A stretch of 64,000 nt of DNA from Dermanyssus gallinae (lineage: Eukaryota; Arthropoda; Arachnida; Mesostigmata; Dermanyssidae). Shown one piece after another: positions 34,357-46,097 of the stretch (position 1 is its first letter; each line of letters begins with the position of its first letter). The stretch is taken from positions 62,001 to 126,000 of the forward strand of contig QVRM01005948.1 in NCBI GenBank assembly GCA_003439945.1, in the 5' to 3' direction. Position numbers and translations under genes: made by a program. A model generated the notes under the pieces. The model worked only from the letters and a program-made list of their open reading frames with translations, was not told the DNA's origin and did not search any database.

Positions 34357-35526
34357 TAGAAAGATTATAAGGTTCTGGCACCACAGATATCTAGCCCACT
34401 CAGATGCTCTGCCCCTGTACAATATCTTTTTAAAGTTTGTCAATAGCTTAAAATAATTTTATTGTCTGGGCATTTTATACGACAATATTCATTAACCAAG
34501 TAGAGCAAATGCCGCTTGATGTCTTTCGCTGTAACAATAAATACTTTTCTAAAATGCAATATTACAGACTGATTGTACTTGCTACCTGGCTCGACAACTG
34601 GCGAACCTTCCCACAGATTTATCTCACGTCACTCTATGTTTCTGCTCCTTATTGACGTTCTCCGCTCCGTTAGCTGCATTCACTGCATTCTGGGATTTCA
34701 TTGTCCTGAATCTGGAAACCTAACTACCCGCAACCGAGCGTTCTATCTTCTTTAACGTGAGGTAGAGAAATCTGTTCGTGCTTGTCGAAGTTACTTACAT
34801 GTCCGTGTGACGACCTGTGTCCAACGGAAAGCAGGCAGAATGAAGAGGACAGAACAGAGAGCGTCGCGGAAACTCACGCGAATCACACTCGTCAACCAAT
34901 ATTGGACAACAAAGTGCGTCGATGTCCGCAGAGAGGCCAACAACAGAACCCAACGACAGCAACGGCAGCAAGACCACAGAACCGCAGGTAGAGGAGGCGC
35001 AAGCTGGCAACTGAATGACTGCCCACCTGACCGGCCCATTATTTCGTGTCGCTGAGCAGGGCAGGGGGGAGGGGGGGGGGCGAGACGCCAGCCAAGTCGC
35101 TTAGCAGTTGGTAAGGTGGGCTAAAAAACTAAAGAGGAAATGGCTGGTGAAGGGTCTTTTCTTGTCCTTTTTTCTTTCTCCTTCTCTTCTCCTGTTCCTG
35201 CTTCTCCCATTTTGCCTTTTCCTCATTCTCATCATCATCATCGTCGTCGTTATCCGCTGTGCCACTTTTCGCCACTTCTTTGTTCGCTCGTTCTATCGCC
35301 GCAGCAACAGCAGCAGCAGCGACAGCAGACACCCAATCACGTCGTTCACCTTAGTGCAACAACTTACTTTAGCTTACCGCCAGCATCTACGGGTCATCGA
35401 ACGCCCAACGACTGGCCACTCAAGCAGACTCAGCCAGTAGTAACAGGTCTGTTGTTGTTGATGCTGCTCCTGTTCTCGTTGTGGCAGAAGCTGTTGTTGC
35501 CTTCATCTTGATGATCGTTGGCCGTT

Positions 35527-35565
<39 letters not shown>

Positions 35566-36204
35566 AATGCTGTTGCTGTTGTTGATGTTGTTAGTGTTGT
35601 TGTTGATGTTAATGTTGTTGTTGTTAATGTTGCTGTTGTTGATGTTGTTAGTGTTGTTGTTGATGTTGTTAGTGTTGTTGTTGATGTTGTTAGTGTTGTT
35701 GTTGATGTTGTTGGTGATGGCGGCGTCGTTATCTTCGAAAAAGGCCGTCCTCCAGCGGCGTTCGGCGTGTAGCAGCAGCAGTAGCTTCCGGACGCGCCCC
35801 GATGATGGGCAGTGACGACGACGAAGATGATGATGACCTCTGTCAAGGTTGCGCCTGCTTGCCATTGCTGGTACTGCTTGCCGTTGCTGTTGTAGTGCGA
35901 ACGACTACTGACACTGCTGCTTGTTAACGAGCGTGGCCCAACCCGTCTTTGGTCCCAGCGACCAGGCCGGCGTGGACACAGCCTTTAAGCGTCGTCGACC
36001 TATTATTGGCCTAAACGAACGAGACTTTTTCTGTTCGCGCTTTCACCGAAATCGTCCATCCGTGTTACGTGGCGGCCCAAGAAGCACACGCCATAGCACC
36101 GTGTGCTTATCCAGCCTAGCAATGTTGTTTCTGGTGGTGCCAGATAGTCATGCTGCCCCCTATAATTGACTTTCTATCCTTGATGATATCTTGGACCCGT
36201 GTCG
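34357..36204. other. Triplet-rich low-complexity region, no gene identified
   Basis: Poly-G at 35061-35080, CTT-rich and CAT/CGT triplets at 35150-35260, CAG triplets at 35300-35330, and a GTT minisatellite listed separately. The long frames of Thr/Ser/Asn or Val/Leu repeats here are by-products of the triplets. The region resembles the triplet-rich flank or UTR of a developmental or neural gene, but there is no direct support. Confidence 0.4.
35518..35715. repeat. GTT-type microsatellite with 21-bp tandem units
   Basis: The tract is built of GTT and GAT triplets. From about 35638 to 35715 it becomes a regular 21-bp repeat, GTTGATGTTGTTAGTGTTGTT, present about four times. Confidence 0.9.
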
Positions 36205-36413
36205 ATCCCGGTGGCAGTGGTGTGGTGGGTGCATGCGTCTGCGCCTTGCGACCGGAGGAGACACTAGATAGGTGCGCGGGGGGTCGAGCCCCACCGTTGT
36301 TCCACATTTGTATCGTTATGGGGGTCGGTCCGTCTGTGAAGCAATGCGCAAAGCAGTGGACCATGGACGTTAAATCTTGGCTAAGAGTCAGCCCCAAAAG
36401 GATGCTTTTTTTT
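36205..36413 (+). mobile_element. tRNA-derived SINE, copy 2
   Basis: It shares the head GTGCATGCGTCTGCGCCTTG and the body GACCGGAGGAGACACTAGAT with copy 3. The B box reads GGGTCGAGCCC instead of GGTTCGAGCCC, which probably weakens it. It ends at GAGTCAGCCCCAAAAGGATGC followed by eight Ts. No target duplication was found by eye. Confidence 0.8.
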
Positions 36414-36699
36414 AGATAGTCGTGGTGGTGGTGGTGGTTGTATTGGTTGTAGAGGTGGTTGCAGTAAGACACGGTGCGGGGCCGCCGTTGCTAGACAAAA
36501 CTGCGGTTTACCGATACCACCCCGGTCGTCCATCTTTAACAACACAGATATCCTTTCGACGACAGTGTGGGCCAAAACAGCGATGGCGATGATCATGGAG
36601 GTGACGATAACAGGACGACGACGATGACGACGCCAAACACTTCATTTCCGTCGACCAATCAGTACGCATCAACCAACCGCGTCAGCGGCAGTAGAAGGT

Positions 36700-37200
36700 G
36701 AAAGCAGTGGCCGTAGTAATCGTAGAAGTAGTAGTCGTAGTAGAAACAAGGGCATCTGAGCAATGAGCAGCTCAATTACCGTCGCCGGGCCGCCTTTTGT
36801 GTGCGTCAATGTCGTCACCGGCAGCGTCAATGTCGTTCGTCTGCGCTGAGGGCATCGCCAGCTCAACCCAATCAACACCGGTGGTCATCCGGCCGGCCAT
36901 CATGGCGTACTTGCTCGTTGGACCAACTCACCACTAGCCTAAGCTGACTAAAACTTGCGCCTTACCTAGTTTTACAACGATAACATGGATATAATACTTA
37001 AACTACTGTCTTTCCGTCAGTGGTCATTTTAATACCGTATATATATATATATATATATATATTAGGCTTGTGGTGAGCCGTAACAACTGGCCCAGTTGCC
37101 TCCGGGAGCCGCTTGTACGAGCTGGCGTTCCTGTGAATCATTCAACTGTACCCGTATTCAGTAAGCATGCTATCCACGTTTGACTCTTCTTTGCAGGGAA
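36700..37200. other. Unique region with (TA)n at 37037-37063
   Basis: No protein family was recognised. A GTA/GTC triplet run lies near 36715-36750. Confidence 0.4.
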
Positions 37201-37838
37201 TTAGAGTGTCGTTCGCTTCCATGCAGCTGACGCTGAACTAAAGGTAACGATTGCGTTAGTAGCGACGCGCTGTTCTGCGTAACGTGGCGTTACGCCAATA
37301 AACACTGTCACTCTTGAGAAAGCCTTTCTTTCTGAACCAAATGCGGTCGTCGTACCCACAGCGCTACGGAATGATGTTCGTAGAGGTAATACGATTTTGC
37401 AATACATTGTCGACCTATTTTAGCCCGGACGAAATGTCGGTTTTTCTGCCGTCCACACAACCACAGCTGTCTTCTTACAAGGCGGGCCCAATAAACTTCG
37501 TTTGACCGCTTGAAGGTAGTGTTGTCTCCGACGACAAGCATGCACATTGCGTGGCGTTCAAGTCGATGCCAGCGGAGAGTCGCTTGATATTCAGCTATGT
37601 CCACCGTACCAGTGCCCGGTCTTGCACGCTATTCAGTGGCGTTCTGTGCTCCGTGTGAAAAAATTCACGCTCTGGGGTACGTACTCTAGTGAGTTACGCG
37701 CGTCCAGAAGTCATTGTCAGCGTTCACATTCCCTGCTGCTATATTAGGCCGGGCTAGCTTTAGCTGCGTGAGCACTCGACAGTTCAACACTGAGCCGGTT
37801 TGATCGCTCAGTTGCGGTCCGTCAGCTGTGCGCTGTTG

Positions 37839-38032
37839 CCGAACCCGGTAATGGCGTGGTGGCATGCGTCTGCGCCTTGCGACCGGAGGAGACACTAGAT
37901 AGGTGCGCGGGTTCGAGCCCCACCGTTGCACCGATTTGTATTTATGGGAGTCCGTCTACGAAGCAATGCGAAAAGCAGTCCCATGGACGTTAAATCTTGG
38001 CTGAGAGTCAGCTTCGAAGGGATTTTCTTTTT
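37839..38032 (+). mobile_element. tRNA-derived SINE, copy 3, with target duplications
   Basis: The best preserved of the three copies. It has an intact B box (GGTTCGAGCCC, 37910-37920), a tRNA-like head beginning around CCCGGTAATGGCG, the shared body and a T-rich 3' end (GGGATTTTCTTTTT). It is flanked by perfect 15-bp direct repeats (37824-37838 and 38033-38047). Confidence 0.9.
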
Positions 38033-38047
38033 AGCTGTGCGCTGTTG

Positions 38048-38215
38048 AGTAGAGGGGGACGGAGAAGAGATGCCTCTCCCACGCCTTCGAAGTAATGCCG
38101 GGAGGGTGGGGAGCAATCCGGGCTTAATGGGTATGTGAGTCCCACACTAGCCACGCAGGCTGCCAGTGACGCATGTGCATCATGCATCTTCGAAACCTCC
38201 CAAATAAAAAAAAGA
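38048..38215 (+). mobile_element. Severely 5'-truncated R1-B LINE: 3' UTR tail only
   Basis: It matches the end of the R1-B copy at 60-61.6 kb: GCCTCTCCCACG, TAATGCC, GGGTGGGGAG-AATCCGGG, TGGGTATGTGAGTCCCACACTAGCCACGC-like text, then GCATGTGCATCATGCAT and CGAAACCTCCCA, ending in an A-rich tail (38202-38214). No coding sequence is present. It is flanked by copies of AGCTGTGCGCTGT. Confidence 0.85.
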
Positions 38216-38228
38216 AGCTGTGCGCTGT

Positions 38229-40089
38229 GCACTGCCGATGGTGTACTCCTCTTCCTCCCCCCCCTTTGACACTATTCATAACAATTACGCCAGGTGAGCC
38301 AGCACATTGGCAATATAGTCGCTTCACTCTTTCACTGACTTTCACGCGCCGGTCGGTTAAATGTGTACTACCTGCGTGTCACCTAATTGCATGACGTCAT
38401 TCGCAGTGATGCATCAATCAACATGCTAAATCCTGAAAAGATCAACTAACCAGGCAACGATAGCATGCACACTAACTTGCGATCTGACGCGACGAGTATA
38501 CAAGGCTGGCATGACCAAGTAGACAAAAAAACCACGTTCATGCACGTTGCATGTCCATTGACTTATTAGCGCGGCAAGTTGGCCAGGAACAAATGTCACC
38601 TATCTATGCGTACGTTTGTGTACCTTGCATAAATGTCGCCTCTAGCTCGATTCGATTTGCACTGGTCTGATTTCCACGTAAAATACACCGGAGCCCTTTT
38701 GAACGCATAGTTTTTCGAGAGCAGTTGTCGTCGTTTCCGTAAGTAGGCAGACTGATACGATATCAGCAGCAAGCGACTTTGCATATGGTAGCGCGACGTG
38801 TTAAATAAGCTGTATGCTTTTGCAAAGACATACCTCCACTTTGGGGGCGGTCAGTCGCGCGGCATAAACATAGTTTGAGTGATATATATATATATATATT
38901 CGATACAAACTAGTCAGTAAATCTGTGAGTGCGTTGATACATCGGCGAAGCTGCTCATTACTAAGTGCATTACGTATCCTGAGACATATAGACATTTAAA
39001 TTCTCGCATCATTTCATCTAGAAAATGTGTGTGCTGGGTACTGCATAGCCATGAGCGCAAATTAGACAAAACAATAGTTGTCCCAGAGGGTGGCGTGTCT
39101 GTAGTGCATAACCATTGTGTAGTTGGAATGAGCGTGCTCATGTAAGAGAATGTAGTGTAGTGATCTAGGGCGAGCGCATCAGTTTAATTAAAATGTATGA
39201 CCACCAGGAGCTGACGGAGCAGCAGTTCTCGTTAACGCTAGGCGTCGGGCTACAACAGGGACAGTCATAAAGCTATAGCCGGGGACAAGCAATTTTGAAT
39301 CATAGAGTTGTTTACTACTAACATACCCGAAATAAACAGAATTATTTTCACGGCAAGGACCGTGTGCTCAACGATCATTTTCCACTAAAAACCACACAAT
39401 ATTCGGCGTAAAGATCACGGTGAGCACAAACGAGTGTCCACGTAAAAAATCAGATATTGAGTTCAAAACAGCCAGCTCACATCATAGCTTTAGCTATGTG
39501 TTCAGAGGGAAAAGTTAGAAAACGTTGCCCAGCGAAGAACACTAGATGCGCAAGGCGCTAAAGTCGGAGAACGGAAGTATATCGGGAAATAACTAAGTGT
39601 TTGCAATTTATTTCATAGTAATGCCGAGATTCTGTCATCCTTTGCTCTTTGTACTCGTCCTTCATAGAATTTGTCGCACAGATTGAAATTTTCATTACCA
39701 TTATCGAGTTACTTTCAATTTTTTTTTGCTATTTATTTATACGCTCCTCGGGGATGTAACTTTAACCCTAATAAACGATCAAAGTATGTCAAAAGACTCA
39801 AATGCACTTAATCCTCTCTTGAAGTTGTACAACATACATGTACACAGTTTAATTCTTAAGGGCTGCAGTTTTTGTGGACATATAAATTAGAGAACTTACG
39901 AGGCTCAATTGCGTAGAAATATGATTTTTCAGTACCTCGAAAGACTGAACACGACTGCCTCGGCGGCGAAGGTGGCTGCTGTCCACGGGTCTCACACTGT
40001 GTGCGATTGTAGTATAATGCGGTGGGTACTGCAACGGGTTGGCCTTTCACGTGTAGATACGGACTAAGACACTGCCCTCGTAGAGAACA
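38229..40089. other. Unique region, no gene identified
   Basis: It holds only a short (TA)n at 38882-38900 and scattered short frames. No domain, RNA gene or mobile element was recognised. Confidence 0.4.
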
Positions 40090-40880
40090 GTTCCACCAAT
40101 TCAGTCTGCTAATGACATTTATGATTGGTATTGAAAAACCCTCTCAAAAGAGCAACAGCTTGTTTATTCGTGTGTTCGTCGACTTTCGTATTACATTTGA
40201 AGTCGGGCTCGCGTAAACAAATAATGGAAAAACGGGCGCAATTTCAACTAGCGACGTTGAGCACGTTAAATTTGCTAAAATGTATTTCAAACGAAAAGCG
40301 TATTGTTCGGCGATGGCGAAACTAGACACAATCCAATTGCGCAAACAAACAAAAGGTTTACAGAACGCAGCGTTATAACCCCATTCTACGTCTATTTGCC
40401 TTACTAGCTGCCGACCACTCGAAGCGAATAACAAGCAAGCTGTCGGCGGCAGCAAGATTATCATATGTGCAAACGATCCCATTATGTATAGTGGTAGCCG
40501 ATTCTACTTGCAACACGCAAAGGCAAAGCTTGCCCCCTATGTCTTGAATGTTGGACTAGAAACCAACACTCAAAAGACAGAGACAGTGAAGCTCAGGCGC
40601 GAAGTTGTTGAACGGAATCGGACATTCTCCGACTATTATGCGTGTCGATGCGCGCACCTAGACATAAGCACATTAACTACGTGTGTCAAGCCAGAGCGCG
40701 TTAGGAAACGAGAGTGCATAACGCGTTGGTATCAGCGACACTCGATTGCAACTTTAAGGTGTCCCTCAGTGGAAATAACTCTGCGCCTCTTTGAGATAGG
40801 AGTAGATCCATCTGCTTTCCCCCCATTTGGTCTTTCTAGACAGAGTCGAACCCGTCTAGCTTTAAAAAGCCATAGGCATC
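40090..40880 (+). mobile_element. CR1-type LINE relic (RT motifs A to thumb)
   Basis: Plus-strand blocks follow ORF2 of the intact CR1 element: SLFIRVFVDFRITFEVG (near 40155-40210) for motif A AVFVDFKAAFDSG; MYSGSRFYLQHAKAKL and NVGLETNTQKTETVKL (40484-40590) for the region just after the catalytic box; and KPERVRKRECITR with ITLRLFEIGV (about 40690-40800) for the thumb HISERVRKALIAC and FDLKIAPIA. The region between motif A and the post-catalytic block is largely lost. It is inactive and in the opposite orientation to the intact copy. Confidence 0.7.
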
Positions 40881-41333
40881 CATACCTCTAGGAAGAACTG
40901 ACTGGTTTCCGTGTTAGTGGTAACGCCATAAGACGCTTACGGAACGTAAACGCTCTGCTTGAGACGCTTTCGTATGAACAGTTTATCTGAGGCATACCTA
41001 CGAAAACCAGGCGGCAAACATAAGCCCTAAGCGTTTTAAAGCAAAAACAGTAACATTTATAGAATGTAAGTAATGTATAGCAAAAATTATCTTATGCATA
41101 CATAAATAGAGGACTTTCCATCACATCCTTTCAGAACCTATGGTTTTTTTTTTTTTTTAAGAGGACTAACTGGAAAATGCGGTTGCACACGCGGGCACCG
41201 CAGCAAGGGAGCTCCCTGCAAGTGCGGGCCGGTAGTGTGGGGCTCCAACCCACTAAAAACCAGTTGTGTCCCCGTCCCCCACGCTGACTGGGAACTGCTT
41301 GCGCATATCATCAAACAGTCAGGGGGGGCGAGT

Positions 41334-44276
41334 CTACTGGTCCAGGCGGATGTGTTCCCCGGGAGCCTCGGGGAGGCGCGAGCGGACTCGGAGGGAGGCC
41401 CTTGTCTTCTCTTGCAGTATGTTCTTAAAAGCTTGGGTCACTTTGTTCCATCCTGAAATTGATTCCGTCATTTTCATAGTGAGGTCGTGTAGGTTAAGAG
41501 CTGGGTTGTTACTTAAAAATTCCGTTAAGCTTGCGCGCTGCTCCGCCCATGACCGACACCTAAGCACCGTGTGCTCTGGAGTGTCGTCGAGTCCATCGCC
41601 GCACTGGACGCATGTGGGGCTGAGGACCTTTCCAATCCTGAACAGGTACGACTGGAAGTCGCCGTGACCTGTGAGGACTTGGGTTGTGTGGAATGTAATT
41701 TCCCCCCCCCCCCGGCCGGTTAAGCCAGCTTCTGATATTTGGGATCAGGGTGCGGAGGCTGGCGCCTGGGGCACCCTGTTCGAGGCCTTCCCACTCCTCC
41801 TGCCAGAGGTCGATTGACGCTGACGTGCCTCGTCTTTTTTTGAGGCCTGGGTTATCCCATAAGCGGCGGCGCTCGGCTGCCTTTAAATCCCACGGGATCA
41901 TTCCGGCAAGGACGAAGGCCGCCGCGGCGCTGACCGTCCTATACGCTGAGATTACCCTGAGAGCTCCGACCCTTTGGGCCCGACGCAGGCGAGTCCTGTT
42001 CGCGGCGAATTTTAGTGTGTTGGTGGGCCAGGCCGGAGCTCCGTACAGGGCAACCGACTCGGCCGCGGACATAATTATTCGTCTTCTCAGCTGCCGTGGA
42101 CCATATGTGTTGGGCATGAGACGTGCGAAGTCATTGGCCGTCTTCGTTGCCTTTTCCGTCACCCGCCGCACGTGTTCGGTACCGCGGAGACCCCTGTCAA
42201 GGGTAACCCCGAGGTACCTTACGTGGTTGACGAGTACGATCTCCTGGCCATCTAGGCGTAGGTGAAGGTTCTTCGGCCCACCAAGAGTATCGCCTCGCTT
42301 TTGGCTGGGGCGAGAGCGAGCCCCGCTTCTTGCATCCAGCGGGCGACGTCGCCAAGTGCCTCGTTCGCACGGCTCTGCAGCAGGTCCGCGGTCCGAGCCT
42401 GGACGGTTAGCACAAGGTCGTCAGCGTAGGCAAGCAGGGGGCCAAGTATGGATCCCTGTGGCACCCCTGCAGTCGTGTTAAAAACGGACCCGTGGGACTG
42501 GATTGTTCTGTCATGTAGATAATTTGATAAAAGCTTCCGTAGATAAAAGGGGACCTTTTTCCTGTGTAGAGTCCCTAGGATGACTTTCCATGGCAGGCTG
42601 TTAAAAGCGTTCTTGACGTCCAGTAAAATCGCGAGGAACAAGTCCCATCTTCTAGGCGGGGACTCGCGGAGGAGTTCAACCTGCGTCTGGATCCGCTTTA
42701 TGGCGCCAATGGTTGAGTAGCCCTTGCGGAATCCGTACTGGACGTCGGACAGCAGGTCGGTCCCCTCCGCGAAGTCCCGGAGGCGTGCCTCCACGATGGA
42801 CTCGAATGCTTTAGCCAGGGCGCCGAGTAGGCAGATTGGGCGGTAGGAGCCGAGGCCCTTGGGTATGAGAACGGCTGCGGCCTTCCATGCCGCAGGGAAC
42901 GAGCCCGTCCGGAACATCCCAGTCGCCGCAGCGGCTACTGCTTCCGGGTATTCCGTCATTAGTAGCTTGACCGCGGAGACCGGAACGCCGTCGGGGCCTG
43001 GTGCCTTTCCCTCCTTGAGGCGTGCCGCCGCTTCGTGCACCTCTTGCAAGGTGACTTCTGGAGGATCCTGTTCTTCCGTCCCTGGGGCCTCCAGGTAGGG
43101 GGCGCGGTCAAAGGGAGGATGTTTTGGGAAGAGGACTGATATTGCCTCTTGGGCCTCGTCCGGCGTGAGGTCCACTCTCCGTTTAAAAGGCGGGCACCCC
43201 TTTACCATCTTGTATGGACGGCCCCAGGGATCGTCCTCCAGTTCTTCGAGAAAGGCTCTCCCGGAGCGTTCCTTACTTCTGAAGATCTCCCTGCGTAAGA
43301 GGCTCGTCAGCCTCTTATACTCGGCGCCATGGTACAGGGCATACCTCCCCTCGGGTGCACGCCTCCGGGCACGCGTAAAAAGGCGCCTCTCTCGAAGGCA
43401 CCTCTTCCTTAGATGTCCGATCTCCACAGTCCACCAGTGCTTTGGTGTGCCGCGGCGCCTAGAATTCGTGCCACGCCCCGAGGGAGCCCTGCAGGCGGTC
43501 TCTAAGAGCTCCTGGAGGCCCGTCATCAAAGCGGGCGGGCCATCCGGGCCTATGCAGGCCCTAAGGGACTCCCGGAGTTCGGCGGTTCCCTGACGCCTCA
43601 TAGGCGGATGCAGCCTTGCAGATGGTTGCTTTAAGCTGGTCGTCACGTGAAATTCGATTATATGGTGGTCACTTAGTGATTCTTCGTCATTTAAAACTCT
43701 CCAGTTTAAAATCCTGTGGGCCTCTGTCCGGCGTGTGATAGTTAGGTCTATACAAGAGGTGCGCCCTGCCCTGTGGAACGTAGGAGCACCTGTGTTAAGA
43801 ACGACTAGGTCCATGGCCGCCAACCATTCGAGGACTGCGTGTCCTCTTCGGTTCGTAGCGGCGGAACCCCACGCGCCGGCGGAAGCATTAAAATCTCCTG
43901 TTATAATTAAAAGCTTGTCACATTGGTTAAAAGATGCGGTTAAGTCTTCTAAAAGTTTGATAAGATCTTCAAGTGGGACGTTGGGGCTGCAGTAGCATGA
44001 GTAAAAACGCCCAACGTTCGCCACGTCAATCCAAGTAAAACCGTGGCCGCTGCCATGTCCTGAAATCCGGGAGTGGCAGCGACGGTCAAGTACAAGGCTT
44101 GTTGCCCTCTCGCCGTCGGTAAACCGGTCCGGGCGGTTCTCTTCTGCCCACCGGACATTGGGCTCGCTCAGCAGCAGCACATCTGCTTCGGCTCTGCTAC
44201 TGACCTCTTCAAGCATTGCATATGCTGCCCTGCTACGGTTGCAATTTAGCTGTAGAGCTTTAAGAATCTTAGTCAT
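41334..44276 (-). pseudogene. R1-A ORF2 (APE endonuclease, RT, CCHC), frameshifted with RT deletion
   Basis: It starts at the ATG (44276) in ATGACTAA, overlapping the ORF1 stop. The endonuclease (residues 1-225) is well preserved: LQLNCNRSRAA, LLLSEPNV, ITGDFNASAGAWGS, CIDLTI and LSDHHIIEF. The RT (about 400-690) has SYRPICLLGALAKAFE, QYGFRKGYST and motif A LLDVKNAFNSLPW. Motif B GVPQGSILGP runs directly into LLAYADDLVL: about 20 residues between motifs B and C, present in the R1-B copy (LWNIAYDGVLEIP), are missing, an in-frame deletion near 42440. One-base frame changes occur near 42265 and at a poly-G run (41702-41713, read as poly-C). The C-terminus continues to 41334 with CVQCGDG and HTVLRC, a zinc knuckle. 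The enzyme is dead. Confidence 0.85.
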
Positions 44277-46097
44277 TTGTAGAGTTAGGAGAGAGCTGGG
44301 TGTTGGGGGCCTTGGAGGCCCGAGGGTCCGCAAGGGGTGATAACCCTTGTACCCTCATGCGGCCCCTCTGGGTTACCAGGGTAAAGCCCTCGGAATCCAC
44401 CGCGGCACTGGGGTGGCCTCCGGGAGTGGATTGGGCCGCTGTAGGGCATGGCCTTGAGGCGGAGAGCGCGGGTGCCGCTCGAGTATTGGCTCGGCCGCCG
44501 CGGCGGCAAAGTTCCTCAAGTTGTTCCCGAAACTTTGGGCATGGGGCGACGTTGGCTGCGTGCCCGTCTTCACCACAGTTGTAACACGTCGCTTTCCCCG
44601 TGCACTTCCTGGAGAGGTGCCTTAACTCTCCGCATTTATGACAGCGTTTGGCTTTGACTGCCTCAAAGGTGCATGAGGGGGCAGAGTGCCCCACACGTTG
44701 GCATCGTTGGCATGTTGGGACACTGATCCACTCCGAGATGGGGCACGAGGACCACCCCATTTGGATTCGCTTAATGCCGAGACTCTTGCCGGCATCCGCC
44801 GGGGCGACTCGGACCAGGGCCGTCCACCGACCGGTAACCCCTTTTTGGGGGGGGTCGACCGTCAGTGGTCCCTCGCATTGCGCCGCCTTGCGGAGGGCTC
44901 TTTCGATGTCTTCGGCAGAGGTACCCTTAATGATGTCCTTTACAAGGAGGCGTCGCATGGAGGAGCGGTCCAGGCTCACGTCCGCCTCCCCGGCTGACTG
45001 CAGGGCTTGAAGGAAGGTGCTGGCCCCTCCTTCTGCCGCCTCCGCAACTACCAGCCGCACATCTCCGCTGGGCAGTTGCATGACGCGGTTGACCCTGACG
45101 TTGTGTGCGTTGGGGTCCACCCTGGTCCCCAGCTCCCGGATCATGTCCGCGTAGGTTTTGCCTTCCTTCTTTTTTAGAAGAAAGGTCGTTGTGGGGCTGG
45201 GCTTGCTTTTCTTCACGCTGTCTAGGGCCTTCCTTCGTGTCGTAGGGGTGACGGCGAGGTGTAGTCCTTGAGCTCGGGCCAGGCACTCGAGAAGTTTTCC
45301 GACTCCCCTCTGCTCCCCCTGGCTACTTATATGGCAGGGGATAAGTCCAAGGCTTCGTGAGCCCACTAGTGTCTTGGCTTTGTTAACGCTTGATCCAGGA
45401 GGTTCTTCTCTTGGATTAACGTCGCATCCTTGGGGAGCCGGAGCGCCACCAGGGCCCTCGTAATAGGCTCGCCGTCGTCCCCCGTCTCGCTTATGCGACG
45501 GGACAGGACTACGCCTGTCCTGTCTCCCGCCTCCCCGGCAATGCCCTGGGATTGACAGGCCATGTTCTGCCATACAGCTTTGTCGGAGGGGTCGTCTTCC
45601 CTGGCCACCAGAATCCGAAGGGGACTCTCCTTTAGAATGCTCACTCCGAGGTGTGTTATCCTCGTGTAGACGGCTGGTGGCCAGTCTTCGGTGAGGAGTT
45701 GTTTAAGGTTCTCCTCCGTGCCGCAGGCGTCTATTAGCGCGTTTATTTTCTCGGCCTGCCCGTCCATTGCACGCTCGCCGGGGGTGCACTGGCAACCGGA
45801 GTCGGTAGTCTCAGGAGCGGTCCAGGTGCCGACATCCTTTCGTTGTGTCCTGGCCTCTTTCACGGTAACACGGAGCTCCTCCGCCAGGCTCTTAACCATA
45901 GTGTCTAAGTTTTTTCTGTTGGCCGTGTGACGAATCAGCCTATCCACCAGCTCCGTAATCTTCTCCAGGTAGTTCCTGGGTGCCGTTTCGCCGAGGTTAG
46001 CCGTTTGCTCGCCAGGAGTCGTTACTGTATCCGTCGAGGGTTGCGATGCGTCGGTCCCGCTTTTGTCGCGCTCCTTAAGCGGCGGTTGGCAAAACAT
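44269..46097 (-). pseudogene. R1-A ORF1 (Gag-like, three CCHC zinc knuckles), frameshifted
   Basis: Two overlapping frames (46097-45366 and 45573-44269) make one ORF1 of about 600 residues, joined near 45380-45395 where one frame ends LDQALTKP and the other continues KTLVGSRSLGLIP. The N-terminal half is charged and helical. The middle contains an RNA-binding-like segment (VRVNRVMQLPSGDVRLVV). The C-terminal half has three knuckles: CQRCQRVGHSAPSC and CHKCGELRHLSRKC (both C-x2-C-x4-H-x4-C), then CYNCGEDGHAANVAPC (H-x6-C). ORF1 packages element RNA. The stop TAA at 44269-44271 lies within ATGACTAA, which begins ORF2. Confidence 0.8.

Larger units (their letters stand above)
37824..38228. repeat. 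Three direct copies of a 13-15 bp target flanking two insertions
   Basis: AGCTGTGCGCTGTTG occurs at 37824-37838 and 38033-38047, and AGCTGTGCGCTGT at 38216-38228. The first interval is a SINE and the second an R1-B 3' tail, so each insertion appears flanked by the same target duplication. Confidence 0.9.

Noticed and set aside
35430..35865. Thr/Ser/Asn-rich and Val/Leu-rich frames
   Set aside because: They are translations of a GTT/GAT microsatellite and are open in several frames at once.
39190..39262. SLTLGVGLQQGQS resembling RT motif B
   Set aside because: Isolated and weak, with no neighbouring motif in the correct order.
42859..45010. Several plus-strand frames opposite the R1-A ORFs
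   Set aside because: Mirror frames of a GC-rich coding region on the minus strand; none shows a domain.
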